Source: Candidatus Aenigmatarchaeota archaeon
GTDB taxonomy: Archaea; Aenigmatarchaeota; Aenigmatarchaeia; PWEA01; JAGHBM01
Direction of reading: 5' to 3'
DNA: 8,003 bases
Assembly (NCBI GenBank): GCA_023133195.1
Contig: JAGLWW010000027.1
Location: forward strand, 1-8,003
The first letter of the stretch is position 1. Every line of letters begins with the position of its first letter. Shown in pieces: positions 1-6,420 of the stretch. The notes under the pieces are model-generated. The model did not search any database, was not told the origin of the DNA, and saw nothing but the letters and a program-made list of their open reading frames with translations. A program made the translations under genes and the position numbers.

Positions 1-753
1 GGAAGCTATATAACCATTGTTACTACCGTATCTTCCGATATACTCCATGATAACTCCACGGCAGTCTTTGTGAAACTGGGACAGAGGGGCGACGAGGCGG
101 CATATCAGGTAGAAGTTGTCCCGTTTCCATCGGATTACTTTGAGTATAAAGGTACCGTGAAGACAGGCAGGTTTGACCCGGAAAAAGACCTGCAGGGTTC
201 GTTTAACCTGTCCCTGAAAAAGGAACTGATGCAGGGATATTACCCTGTTGTCCTTAAGACAATATACCACGATGCAAACATGTATCCTTTTTCTGTCTTG
301 TCCAGTCTTTATGTGATAAATGTAATCGGTAACGAATCTTCTGTGTGTGGGAATATGAACATGGTTGAAGTTGCGCAGGATGGTTCTGCTGAAAACGTGT
401 TGAAAATAAAAAATACTGGAGATACCCAGAAGGAAGTGAAAATCAGATTATATCTGCCGGCAGAACTCGGGTCAGAAGAGAAGAGAAAAACCGTGGTACT
501 GGGCCCGAAAGAGGAAAAGGAAATCCGCTATTCAATAAAATCCATTGGAGCCCTGCCTGGGAGTTCCTATTCCATTCTGGCCTCGCTTGAATACGAAAAA
601 GATTATCACTATACGTCATTTGCCAGGGGTACGGTAAAAATAGTGGAAAAGAAGGAAGGTCTTGGTTTGATATGGATTCTTATCACGTTATTTATTGTTC
701 TGTTTGTATTATTTGTTTACCTTAAGTGGAGTGTTAGGGGTGTCAAAAAATGA
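1..753 (+). CDS. C-terminal part of a secreted, membrane-anchored NEW3-like beta-sandwich protein (5' truncated by window)
   Basis: The reading frame is open from the first base, so the start lies outside the window; the GTG at 70 is an internal Val codon, not a convincing start. The visible 250 residues are rich in beta-strand-type sequence. Residues about 120-217 resemble the NEW3/CARDB-type Ig-like domains of archaeal surface proteins (IKNTGDTQKEVKIRLYLP, then a GPKEEKEIRYSI strand). They are followed by one hydrophobic helix (about 220-242) and a short basic tail (SVRGVKK). That predicts an outside-facing domain anchored by a C-terminal helix. Three Asn-X-Ser/Thr sequons (Asn18, 69, 111 of the visible part) lie in the outer portion and could be N-glycosylated. 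Its stop overlaps the next start as ATGA, so it is co-translated with the glycosyltransferase. Function is unknown; a role in export or assembly of surface material is inferred from context only. Confidence 0.8.
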   Translation, partial: GSYITIVTTVSSDILHDNSTAVFVKLGQRGDEAAYQVEVVPFPSDYFEYKGTVKTGRFDPEKDLQGSFNLSLKKELMQGYYPVVLKTIYHDANMYPFSVLSSLYVINVIGNESSVCGNMNMVEVAQDGSAENVLKIKNTGDTQKEVKIRLYLPAELGSEEKRKTVVLGPKEEKEIRYSIKSIGALPGSSYSILASLEYEKDYHYTSFARGTVKIVEKKEGLGLIWILITLFIVLFVLFVYLKWSVRGVKK

Positions 754-1412
754 AGGTTTCTATAGTGATTCCCACTTTAAATGAGGAAAAAAACCTGCCA
801 ATAGTTCTTGAAGAACTGAAAAAAATGAAATGCATTAATGAGATAATTGTAGTGGACGGCCGTTCAGGGGACAGAACCGTAGATATAGCAAAGAAATTCG
901 GCTGCAAAGTCGTGTATGATGACAAGGGAAAGGGTTCCGCGTTGAGAAAGGGAATGAACATGGCAAGTGGCGGGGTAATCGTAAACATGGATGCTGACTG
1001 CTCGATGATACCAAAAGAAATACTTCTATTGAAAGCAGGAATAGAGGCAGGATATGACGTATGCATGGGCTCACGCTTTATTCAGGGTGGCGGGACCGAG
1101 GACATGCCCCTCTTCAGAAAGATTGGTAACAAGTTTTTCGTATTACTTGTAAACTCTTTTTGGGGCATGAACTACTCAGATCTGTGCTACGGCTACCGCG
1201 CTTTTAGAAAGTCCGCGATAAAGGATTTGGATTTGAAAAGGAATGGATTCGGAATAGAAACGGAGATATCAATAAAGGCTGCCAAAAAAGGATTAAAAAT
1301 TCTGGAAGTCCCGAGCTTTGAGAAATCCAGAAAATACGGCAAGGGAAACTTGAGGACATTCAAAGACGGATGGAACATTTTGAAGACTATACTGGGTGAA
1401 TTTAGGGGGTAA
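750..1412 (+). CDS. GT2 family glycosyltransferase (dolichyl-phosphate sugar synthase-like)
   Basis: 220-aa soluble GT-A fold enzyme expected to move a sugar from a nucleotide donor to a polyprenyl-phosphate carrier at the cytoplasmic face. Visible motifs are the N-terminal VSIVIPTLNEEKNL strand, the nucleotide-binding VVDGRSGDRT (Asp36-Asp41), the metal-binding DAD at residues 81-83, GSRF at 107-110 and the CYGYRAFR segment around 146-153 typical of this subgroup. No transmembrane helices follow the catalytic domain, unlike the GtrB/DPMS-long type; the length matches the short DPM1-like class. The ATG at 750 is chosen because it overlaps the upstream stop by 4 nt and has AGGGGTG at 736-742, 7 nt ahead. 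The likely role is to supply the lipid-linked sugar used by the GT39-like enzyme at 4217-5893, but donor and product cannot be read from sequence; a glycan-chain transferase is the alternative. Confidence 0.9.
   Translation: MKVSIVIPTLNEEKNLPIVLEELKKMKCINEIIVVDGRSGDRTVDIAKKFGCKVVYDDKGKGSALRKGMNMASGGVIVNMDADCSMIPKEILLLKAGIEAGYDVCMGSRFIQGGGTEDMPLFRKIGNKFFVLLVNSFWGMNYSDLCYGYRAFRKSAIKDLDLKRNGFGIETEISIKAAKKGLKILEVPSFEKSRKYGKGNLRTFKDGWNILKTILGEFRG
1404..1410 (+). promoter_or_regulatory. Shine-Dalgarno site that decides the radical SAM start
   Basis: AGGGGGT lies at the very end of the glycosyltransferase gene. Seven bases later comes an ATT codon (1418) in frame with the radical SAM protein. The preceding operon gene has AGGGGTG followed by a 7-nt spacer and ATG (736-752), so the geometry is identical apart from the third base of the start codon. 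The nearest ordinary start, TTG at 1436, would be 25 nt from this site and has no ribosome site of its own. Confidence 0.55.
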
Positions 1413-1417
1413 TTAAA

Positions 1418-2422
1418 ATTCTTGGTTTTGTAAAATTGGGGTCTAAAGCCTTACTGTCAAATGTGAAGACGCTTGGCTTTCCGTATAAGCTTACCTTTGC
1501 TGTTACATACAAATGCAACTCCCGCTGCAAAATCTGCAATATATGGAAAACAAAGCCAAAAGACGAACTCACTGCAGAAGAGATAAAGAAATTCTTCAGC
1601 AAAAACAGTTTTCCCTGGGTCAACCTCACGGGCGGGGAAGTATTCCTGATGGATAATCTTGTTGAAATTGTAAAATCCATGAATGTTTACCTTTTAAACA
1701 TAACCACGAACGGAACCGTTGCAGAAAAGATAATAAAAGATTCGGAAAAAATTAAAAAAATTGTCCCAAAATTTATCCTTGCAGTAAGCATAGACGGACC
1801 CAGAAAACTGCATGATGAACTTAGGGGAATAAAGTGCTGGGATAAGGCCGTAAGCACATATAAGAAATTGAAAGAAAGAGGAATAGAAAGTTACGTGGGT
1901 TACACTCTTTCCCCTTACAATATCGGAAAAATTGAGGAGACTTACAGGGAAATCAGAAAGGTTATCCCGGACTTTGAAATGAAGGACTTTCACTTGAATT
2001 TTTATCACGAGTCGGACATATATTTCAACAACAAAGGCAAGGCCAAAAGGGATTATGACTACGAGAACTACCTGAAGAAAAAAACCCGGGAATTCGCAAA
2101 AATAAAAAAGGGTCTTGGACCGGTATCTATTTTGGAAAGAAGATACATGAAACTCATAGAAAAATATCTGGAATCGGGTATTTCCCCCCTTCCATGCAGA
2201 GCCCTTTCTTCTTCCTGCTACATAGACCCCCAAGGCAATGTTTATCCCTGCACTTTTTTCAACAAAAAACTGGGAAATATCAGGGAAACGAATTACGAAT
2301 TGAAAAAAATATGGGACTCGGAAAAAGCGAAAGAAACGAGAAAACTTATAAAAGAAAACAAGTGCCCGGGGTGCTGGACTCCATGCGAGGCGTACCAGAC
2401 AATTCTGGGGAATCTGATTTGA
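1418..2422 (+). CDS. Radical SAM/SPASM-type enzyme, probably started at ATT
   Basis: 334 aa if read from the ATT at 1418 (328 aa from TTG 1436). The AdoMet radical cluster motif is CNSRCKIC, Cys33/37/40 in the longer numbering, followed by the GGE motif (72-74), TNG (97-99) and SIDGP (124-128) of the partial TIM barrel. The C-terminal part has further cysteines at 260, 267, 278 and a CPGCWTPC cluster at 316/319/323. This matches a SPASM-like domain that binds an auxiliary Fe-S cluster, with the characteristic IDPQGNVYPC strand. It should therefore be a cytoplasmic 5'-deoxyadenosyl radical enzyme. Family members modify peptides or small carbohydrate-like substrates; which applies here is unknown. 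It starts immediately after the glycosyltransferase stop and belongs to the same operon. The extra N-terminal residues (LGFVKLGSKALLSN) look like the usual lead-in of related archaeal proteins, supporting the upstream start. Confidence 0.88.
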   Translation: MLGFVKLGSKALLSNVKTLGFPYKLTFAVTYKCNSRCKICNIWKTKPKDELTAEEIKKFFSKNSFPWVNLTGGEVFLMDNLVEIVKSMNVYLLNITTNGTVAEKIIKDSEKIKKIVPKFILAVSIDGPRKLHDELRGIKCWDKAVSTYKKLKERGIESYVGYTLSPYNIGKIEETYREIRKVIPDFEMKDFHLNFYHESDIYFNNKGKAKRDYDYENYLKKKTREFAKIKKGLGPVSILERRYMKLIEKYLESGISPLPCRALSSSCYIDPQGNVYPCTFFNKKLGNIRETNYELKKIWDSEKAKETRKLIKENKCPGCWTPCEAYQTILGNLI

Positions 2423-2435
2423 GAAATGGGTAAAC

Positions 2436-2443
2436 TTTAATTA
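2436..2443 (+). promoter_or_regulatory. Possible archaeal promoter (TATA-like box) inside the operon
   Basis: TTTAATTA preceded by TAAAC (BRE-like, purine/A-rich) sits about 25 nt before the ATG at 2464. This is the same distance as in the minus-strand leaderless genes of this window, so a transcript could begin at or next to that ATG. A second AT-rich candidate, TATATTTAAT at 2452-2461, would place a start near 2480. It would let the carbamoyltransferase and GT39 genes be transcribed independently of the upstream genes. The match is weaker than the minus-strand boxes. Confidence 0.4.
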
Positions 2444-2463
2444 AGTATTCGTATATTTAATCA

Positions 2464-2535
2464 ATGGGTGTAAGAATGTATGAAAATAAATTTTCAAATT
2501 TTATCACCGGTTTGATTGGTGATGTGATAAAATGA
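2464..2535 (+). CDS. Small 23-aa leader ORF coupled to the carbamoyltransferase
   Basis: An ATG-initiated frame of 23 codons begins MGVRMYENKF and ends GLIGDVIK; its TGA overlaps the ATG of the next gene as ATGA, the same junction used at 750 and 4217. It sits at leaderless distance from the TATA-like box at 2436. An internal in-frame ATG at 2476 is preceded by GGGTG (2466-2470) with 5-nt spacing and could start a 19-aa form instead. The peptide has an amphipathic look (FSNFITGLIGDVIK) and no cysteine. I do not recognise it. It may be a short coupling/leader peptide whose translation opens the hairpin over the next ribosome site, a small functional protein, or chance; the precise ATGA junction argues mildly against chance. 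Confidence 0.4.
   Translation: MGVRMYENKFSNFITGLIGDVIK
2498..2533 (+). promoter_or_regulatory. Inverted repeat over the ribosome site and start of the carbamoyltransferase gene
   Basis: ATTTTATCAC (2498-2507) is an exact 10-base inverted match of GTGATAAAAT (2524-2533), which includes the first two bases of the ATG at 2532. The same left arm also contains ATCACC (2503-2508), an exact inverted match of GGTGAT (2518-2523), the Shine-Dalgarno sequence, with a 9-nt loop. The two stems are mutually exclusive; one hides the start codon, the other the ribosome site. This could be an RNA translational control element opened by translation of the 23-codon ORF, or a DNA operator for a dimeric regulator. 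The repeat is seen directly; both roles are inferred. Confidence 0.5.
2518..2523 (+). promoter_or_regulatory. Shine-Dalgarno site of the carbamoyltransferase gene
   Basis: GGTGAT, a strong archaeal anti-16S match, lies 8 nt before the ATG at 2532 and is followed by a second GTGAT (2524-2528). It lies inside the small ORF and in the right arm of the shorter stem described at 2498-2533. Confidence 0.65.
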
Positions 2536-4220
2536 TTCTAGGAATATGGGACGGGCATGACGCAGGCGCGGCAATAATCGATGGAAAAGAGATAAAAGTT
2601 GCCGTTAATGAGGAAAGACTGACGAGAAGGAAACTGGACGTGGGATTCCCCAAGGAGTCCATAAAATGCTGTCTTGAGTATCTTGGATTAAAACCTTCTG
2701 ATGTGACAGATGTGGCTGCCTGCACAAGCGATTTCTCCAAAACCATTACCCGTGTTTTTCCTTCAATGAAAGATAAGTACTACCTGTTGAGGCGTAGGAA
2801 AGTTTACCCTAAATTTGCACAAAATCAGAAGAATTTTAAGTACAAGCTAACGGAAATCGGGCCAAGTTACCTGACAAGGAAGGTTAGTAAAAGGTTCTTA
2901 AGGAAAGGATTAAACCGGCTTGGCTTCAGGAACTACAAAATGAAAATAATAGACCACCATATGGCCCATGCAGCTGGAGCCGGGTTTTGCTCCGGTTTTG
3001 ACAAGGCGTTGGTATTAACAGTAGACGGGGTGGGTGACGGCCTTTCAGGAAGCGTAAACATCTTTGACAAGGGAAGGATAGACAGGATTTCCTCAATTTC
3101 TGCGAAACATTCCCCTGGAATCTTTTTCGAACACGTGACGAACCTGATGGGAATGAGGGAACTAGAGGATGAGGGAAAGGTAATGGCACTCTCCGATTTT
3201 GCTTATAAGATTCCTGACAACAAGAACCCCATGTTAAACTTCTTTGAAGTGAAGGGAATGAACATCAAGGCAAAGTATTCTTCTGTTAGAATGTGGAAGG
3301 AACTCAGGAAGATTCTTTGGAAAAGCCCGCCGGAGCAATTTGCCTGGATGGCCCAGGAAACCATGAAAAAAAAGCTTGTTGAACTTTTCAGGAACTCCCT
3401 GGATGAGACCGGGTTAAGAGACGTGGCCTGGTCGGGCGGGGTGGCATCAAACATAAAGGCCAACATGGAGATAAGGCATTTGCCTGAAGTAAAAAAATGG
3501 TTTGTTTTCCCGCACATGGGAGACGGCGGACTTGCACTGGGAGCAGCACTACAAATGAACTTTGAAAAAAATGGCACGTGGGAGTACAAGTTTGACAACG
3601 TCTATTTTGGTCCGGAGTACAGCAAAGAGGAAATGGAAAACGAACTAAAAGACAATCCTAAAATCAGGTATGAATATGACAAAAACATAGAAAAAAGAGT
3701 TGCCGATTTAATTTCTGGAGGAAAAATAGTCTTCCTTTACCAGGGCAGGATGGAATTCGGACCAAGGGCATTGGGCAACAGGAGCATATTGGCTTCCGCG
3801 TCTTCTGTGGAATCAAAGAACGATCTGAACCTGAAAATAAAGAAAAGAGTATGGTACCAGCCTTTCTGTCCGTCAATTCTTGAAGAGGACTGCAAAAATA
3901 TATTCAGGGATTGTGACTGCATAGAAAGATTCATGACAATGGGCTTTATGGTCAGGGAGGAATTCAGGGAAAAGATGACCTCGGTGACAAACGTGGACGG
4001 CTCTGCAAGGCCGCAGATGGTGACCACTGAAAACGATAGATACAGGAAAATTTTGGAAAGCGTGAAGAAGAAAACTGAATTAGGAGCGGTGTTGAACACA
4101 AGCCTGAACCTGCACGGCTATCCAATAGTAAATACCCCTAAAGATGTACTGGACGTGATGATAAGGACCAGGAACCCGTACATGGCCATGGGCAACTACT
4201 TTGTGGAGCTGGTTGAATGA
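2532..4220 (+). CDS. O-carbamoyltransferase of the NodU/TobZ (CmcH) family
   Basis: 562 aa, the usual full length. This family uses carbamoyl phosphate and ATP to make a carbamoyl-adenylate (Kae1/YrdC-related chemistry) and then transfers the carbamoyl group to a hydroxyl, typically of a sugar. Domain 1 (about 1-350, actin-like Carbam_trans_N) shows GIWDGHDAGAA (5-14), VNEERLTRRK (25-34) and the Kae1-type metal motif DHHMAHA (HxxxH, His142/His146). It continues with DGVGDG (165-170), EDEGKVMALS (212-221), SGGVASN (301-307) and PHMGDGGLALGAA (327-339). Domain 2 (about 355-562, Carbam_trans_C) shows GRMEFGPRALGNRSI (405-419), the WYQPFCPSI segment (441-449) and LNTSLNLHGYPI (521-532). All expected conserved blocks are present, so it should be active. 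It overlaps the GT39-like gene by ATGA. In this setting it probably carbamoylates a surface-glycan sugar in the cytoplasm; the acceptor is unknown. Confidence 0.93.
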   Translation: MILGIWDGHDAGAAIIDGKEIKVAVNEERLTRRKLDVGFPKESIKCCLEYLGLKPSDVTDVAACTSDFSKTITRVFPSMKDKYYLLRRRKVYPKFAQNQKNFKYKLTEIGPSYLTRKVSKRFLRKGLNRLGFRNYKMKIIDHHMAHAAGAGFCSGFDKALVLTVDGVGDGLSGSVNIFDKGRIDRISSISAKHSPGIFFEHVTNLMGMRELEDEGKVMALSDFAYKIPDNKNPMLNFFEVKGMNIKAKYSSVRMWKELRKILWKSPPEQFAWMAQETMKKKLVELFRNSLDETGLRDVAWSGGVASNIKANMEIRHLPEVKKWFVFPHMGDGGLALGAALQMNFEKNGTWEYKFDNVYFGPEYSKEEMENELKDNPKIRYEYDKNIEKRVADLISGGKIVFLYQGRMEFGPRALGNRSILASASSVESKNDLNLKIKKRVWYQPFCPSILEEDCKNIFRDCDCIERFMTMGFMVREEFREKMTSVTNVDGSARPQMVTTENDRYRKILESVKKKTELGAVLNTSLNLHGYPIVNTPKDVLDVMIRTRNPYMAMGNYFVELVE

Positions 4221-5893
4221 ATTCAAAGAAGAAATTAATAGTAATTATACCGATAGCCCTTATAATTTTGTTCTTCTCGATAGTTACCCTCTATATTGAA
4301 AGTTCTTATGAAAAAAATATATTACAGGACAATCTCATGTGGATTACCCCCATATTTTTTGGCATCATCTTTGTCCTCATACTGATTTCTTTTTTCTGGA
4401 GTCTCCGCTACCTGAAAGAACTTTTCAAAAAGATTGACAAAAGGGTATGGATTATTTTGTTGATAATATTCCTGGTTGGTTTCTCTCTGAGGGTTTTCAT
4501 CGCCCCTCACACGCACAGGCTATACTATGACGAGGATATATACCTTAACATAGCGCAGAACATCGCTAGGGAAGGGCGCACGATTTTGTGCAACTACGGC
4601 ACGCAGGAAAAATGCTTTGAAGGCATATACAACAAGCAGCCAAACGGCTATCCGTTCCTTATGAGCATGTTGTTCCTTTTCGGGACCAGCGAAATGGTTG
4701 CGCATTATGCCACCGCCATTATAAGCAGCCTCATAATACCTTTTATCTTCCTCATAGCTTATCTTCTTTTCAATAACCAGAGAATTGGATTACTCTCGTC
4801 TTTGTTTTTCTCCCTGATACCCATATCAATCCTGTGGGCTCCGACTACCTCAGCGGGTTCCGTCTCCATTTTCTTTATGGCTCTTACCTTTTTCGCATTC
4901 CTGTCCTACTTCAAAACCAAGAAGTTCCCTGTGCTGCTGTTTTCTTTTGCAAGCCTGGCCTATGCCATACAGATAAGACCCGAGGGACTTTTGTTTTTGC
5001 CAATGGTTTTCCTGGCATTCCTTCTGCTTGACAAAAACGTGTTTGAAGATTTTAAGAAAAAGGAATTTCTGGCATTACTGGTTATTTTCTCCATTTTAGT
5101 GGTTCCGCACATGCTGCACACTTTATCCGTAAAGTCAGAGGGCTGGGGCACTTCCGGGAACAAGCTTGGTACGGAGTATGTAGAGGAGAATCTCAAGGTT
5201 AATGGCATGTTCTTCTTTGAGAATACAAGATTTCCCGTGGTTTTTTCCATCCTCTCTATCCTTGGCTTATATCCGTTTATCAGGGAATGGAAGAAAAAAA
5301 CCCTGCTTGTGATATGGTTCATGGCTTTTTTTGTTTTGTATCTGTTGTTTTACGCGGGCAGCTTCAATTACGGTGTAGACGTTCGCTTCTCCCTGAACCT
5401 TTACATACCTCTGGCAATCCTTGGCGGATGCGGCACGTTTCTCGTATCAAAAAACCTTGACAGGATATTTAGAAAAAAATACATGTCCGTGGCAATCGTC
5501 TCCCTGATTATGATAATCGCTTTCATGCCTTTTTATTCCTTTGTAAGCGAAATCGGGGAAAAGGCGTGGGACGCAAGAATGGGACATGACTTTGTAATAG
5601 AGGAGATGAGGGAACTGGATGATAACTGCTGGATATTTACTCATGTACCAAGTGTAGTTCTAATAAACGGGAAAAACTCTTTGCAGGCATGGTACGCACA
5701 AAACTCAAAGGTAAGAGACGGTGTGATGAAAAATGACTGCGTCCTGTTTTATGAGGAATACTGGTGCAACGCTGAGCCGTACAAATCGGGGGCCTGTAAA
5801 TATTTACATGACAACTTTGATTTGAAATTATACACGAACACAAGCGAGAGAGACAAGAACTTTACACTGTACTGGGTGAAAGAAAAATCTTAA
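4217..5893 (+). CDS. Polytopic GT39/ArnT-like (PMT_2) glycosyltransferase
   Basis: 558 aa with about ten or more hydrophobic segments (for example 5-27, 41-63, 78-95, 165-185, 190-207, 216-231, 236-250, 255-271, 284-299, 338-353, 362-380, 392-409, 423-440). The first outer loop carries YYDEDIY (103-109), the acidic DE-type catalytic motif of C-superfamily GT39/ArnT/PMT enzymes, and a QPNGYPFL stretch (141-148). VRFSLNLYIPL near 389 resembles the late helix boundary of the family. A soluble C-terminal domain of about 115 residues (445-558) holds Cys471, 508, 517 and 527, likely outside the cell. Such enzymes take a sugar from polyprenyl-phosphate and attach it to lipid, glycan or protein on the outer face. 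The start overlaps the carbamoyltransferase stop (ATGA), with GGAG at 4205-4208 as ribosome site. The first two helices before the catalytic loop are an extension relative to the usual single one. Acceptor unknown. Confidence 0.85.
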   Translation: MNSKKKLIVIIPIALIILFFSIVTLYIESSYEKNILQDNLMWITPIFFGIIFVLILISFFWSLRYLKELFKKIDKRVWIILLIIFLVGFSLRVFIAPHTHRLYYDEDIYLNIAQNIAREGRTILCNYGTQEKCFEGIYNKQPNGYPFLMSMLFLFGTSEMVAHYATAIISSLIIPFIFLIAYLLFNNQRIGLLSSLFFSLIPISILWAPTTSAGSVSIFFMALTFFAFLSYFKTKKFPVLLFSFASLAYAIQIRPEGLLFLPMVFLAFLLLDKNVFEDFKKKEFLALLVIFSILVVPHMLHTLSVKSEGWGTSGNKLGTEYVEENLKVNGMFFFENTRFPVVFSILSILGLYPFIREWKKKTLLVIWFMAFFVLYLLFYAGSFNYGVDVRFSLNLYIPLAILGGCGTFLVSKNLDRIFRKKYMSVAIVSLIMIIAFMPFYSFVSEIGEKAWDARMGHDFVIEEMRELDDNCWIFTHVPSVVLINGKNSLQAWYAQNSKVRDGVMKNDCVLFYEEYWCNAEPYKSGACKYLHDNFDLKLYTNTSERDKNFTLYWVKEKS

Positions 5894-6399
5894 ATTCTTT
5901 TTATTTTCTTGCCTTTGTCAAGCGGCACTACTTTCAGCTTCGCTCCCGGAAACCTCTTCTCAAGTTCCCTGCCCTGAAAATATTCGTGCAGGAACACGCC
6001 AAGTGCGGCTATCTCTGAATGCGGCTGGCCCGTGACGGCGATGTTGTAATCTGCCATGTGATAAATCTCGCCCGAAACCTTTTCTCCCCCAACTATCACC
6101 AGAATATCTCTCTTTTTCCTGACTTCATTTATCTTTTTTTGAATTGGTATACCATACACAGTCAAGTGAACCTTTGTCCCTTTAAAGTTCTTGATTGTAC
6201 TCTTGAAACTACTATATTTAACGGAAAACTTCCCGCCCCACTCACCTGTAACCTTTTTCACAGAGTCCATCATCTTCTTGTCCCGGTCACCGGAGTACAC
6301 GATACCAGAAGCACCAAAGGCACGAGCTACGAGGCCACAGTGCGTTGATATGCGGGCATCCCTGCCAAGACGGTGGCCTAAACGTAGGACTTTAATCAT
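5890..6399 (-). CDS. trm56: tRNA (cytidine(56)-2'-O)-methyltransferase
   Basis: 169 aa, close to the usual length of the archaeal Trm56 family. The SPOUT-class enzyme 2'-O-methylates C56 in the T-loop of tRNAs with AdoMet, stabilising the D-loop/T-loop elbow; it acts in the cytoplasm, normally as a dimer. Recognisable family blocks are the N-terminal LRLGHRLGRDARISTHCGL (5-23), ARAFGASGI (25-33), KVHLTVYGIPI (76-86), the AdoMet-knot VIVGGEKV (101-108) and YNIAVTGQPHSEIAALGVFL (118-137), followed by a basic tail. The ATG at 6399 is preceded by a TATA-like box about 27 nt upstream and no Shine-Dalgarno, so the mRNA is probably leaderless. Its stop overlaps the stop of the convergent GT39-like gene by 4 nt (TTAA). 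This gene identifies the genome as archaeal and is the housekeeping member of the window. Confidence 0.95.
   Translation of the reverse strand: MIKVLRLGHRLGRDARISTHCGLVARAFGASGIVYSGDRDKKMMDSVKKVTGEWGGKFSVKYSSFKSTIKNFKGTKVHLTVYGIPIQKKINEVRKKRDILVIVGGEKVSGEIYHMADYNIAVTGQPHSEIAALGVFLHEYFQGRELEKRFPGAKLKVVPLDKGKKIKRI
5894..5909 (+). terminator. Possible poly-T terminator of the plus-strand operon
   Basis: Directly after the stop of the GT39-like gene the plus strand reads ATTCTTTTTATTTTCT, a T-rich run of the kind that stops archaeal RNA polymerase without a hairpin. It lies inside the 3' end of the convergent trm56 gene (coding for its basic KGKKIKRI tail), so the run is partly explained by Lys codons on the other strand. 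Confidence 0.35.
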
Positions 6400-6420
6400 A
6401 ATAAGTAGTTGTATTTGTTT

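Noticed and set aside
70..72. GTG as start of the first gene
   Set aside because: The frame is open to the window edge, the upstream residues continue the same beta-rich sequence, and no signal peptide follows the GTG although the protein has a C-terminal anchor.
1694..2233. 179-codon open frame on the minus strand opposite the radical SAM gene
   Set aside because: It is antisense to clear radical SAM motifs, its translation has no recognisable family and looks like the complement of Lys/Glu-rich codons (Phe-rich), and it has no promoter or ribosome site.
2451..2461. TATATTTAAT as the main promoter of the carbamoyltransferase
   Set aside because: It would place the transcript start near 2480, inside the small ORF; possible, but less consistent with the leaderless spacing than the box at 2436, so it is kept only as an alternative.
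3737..4099. 120-codon minus-strand frame opposite the carbamoyltransferase
   Set aside because: It is a shadow of the conserved Carbam_trans_C coding sequence with no independent support.
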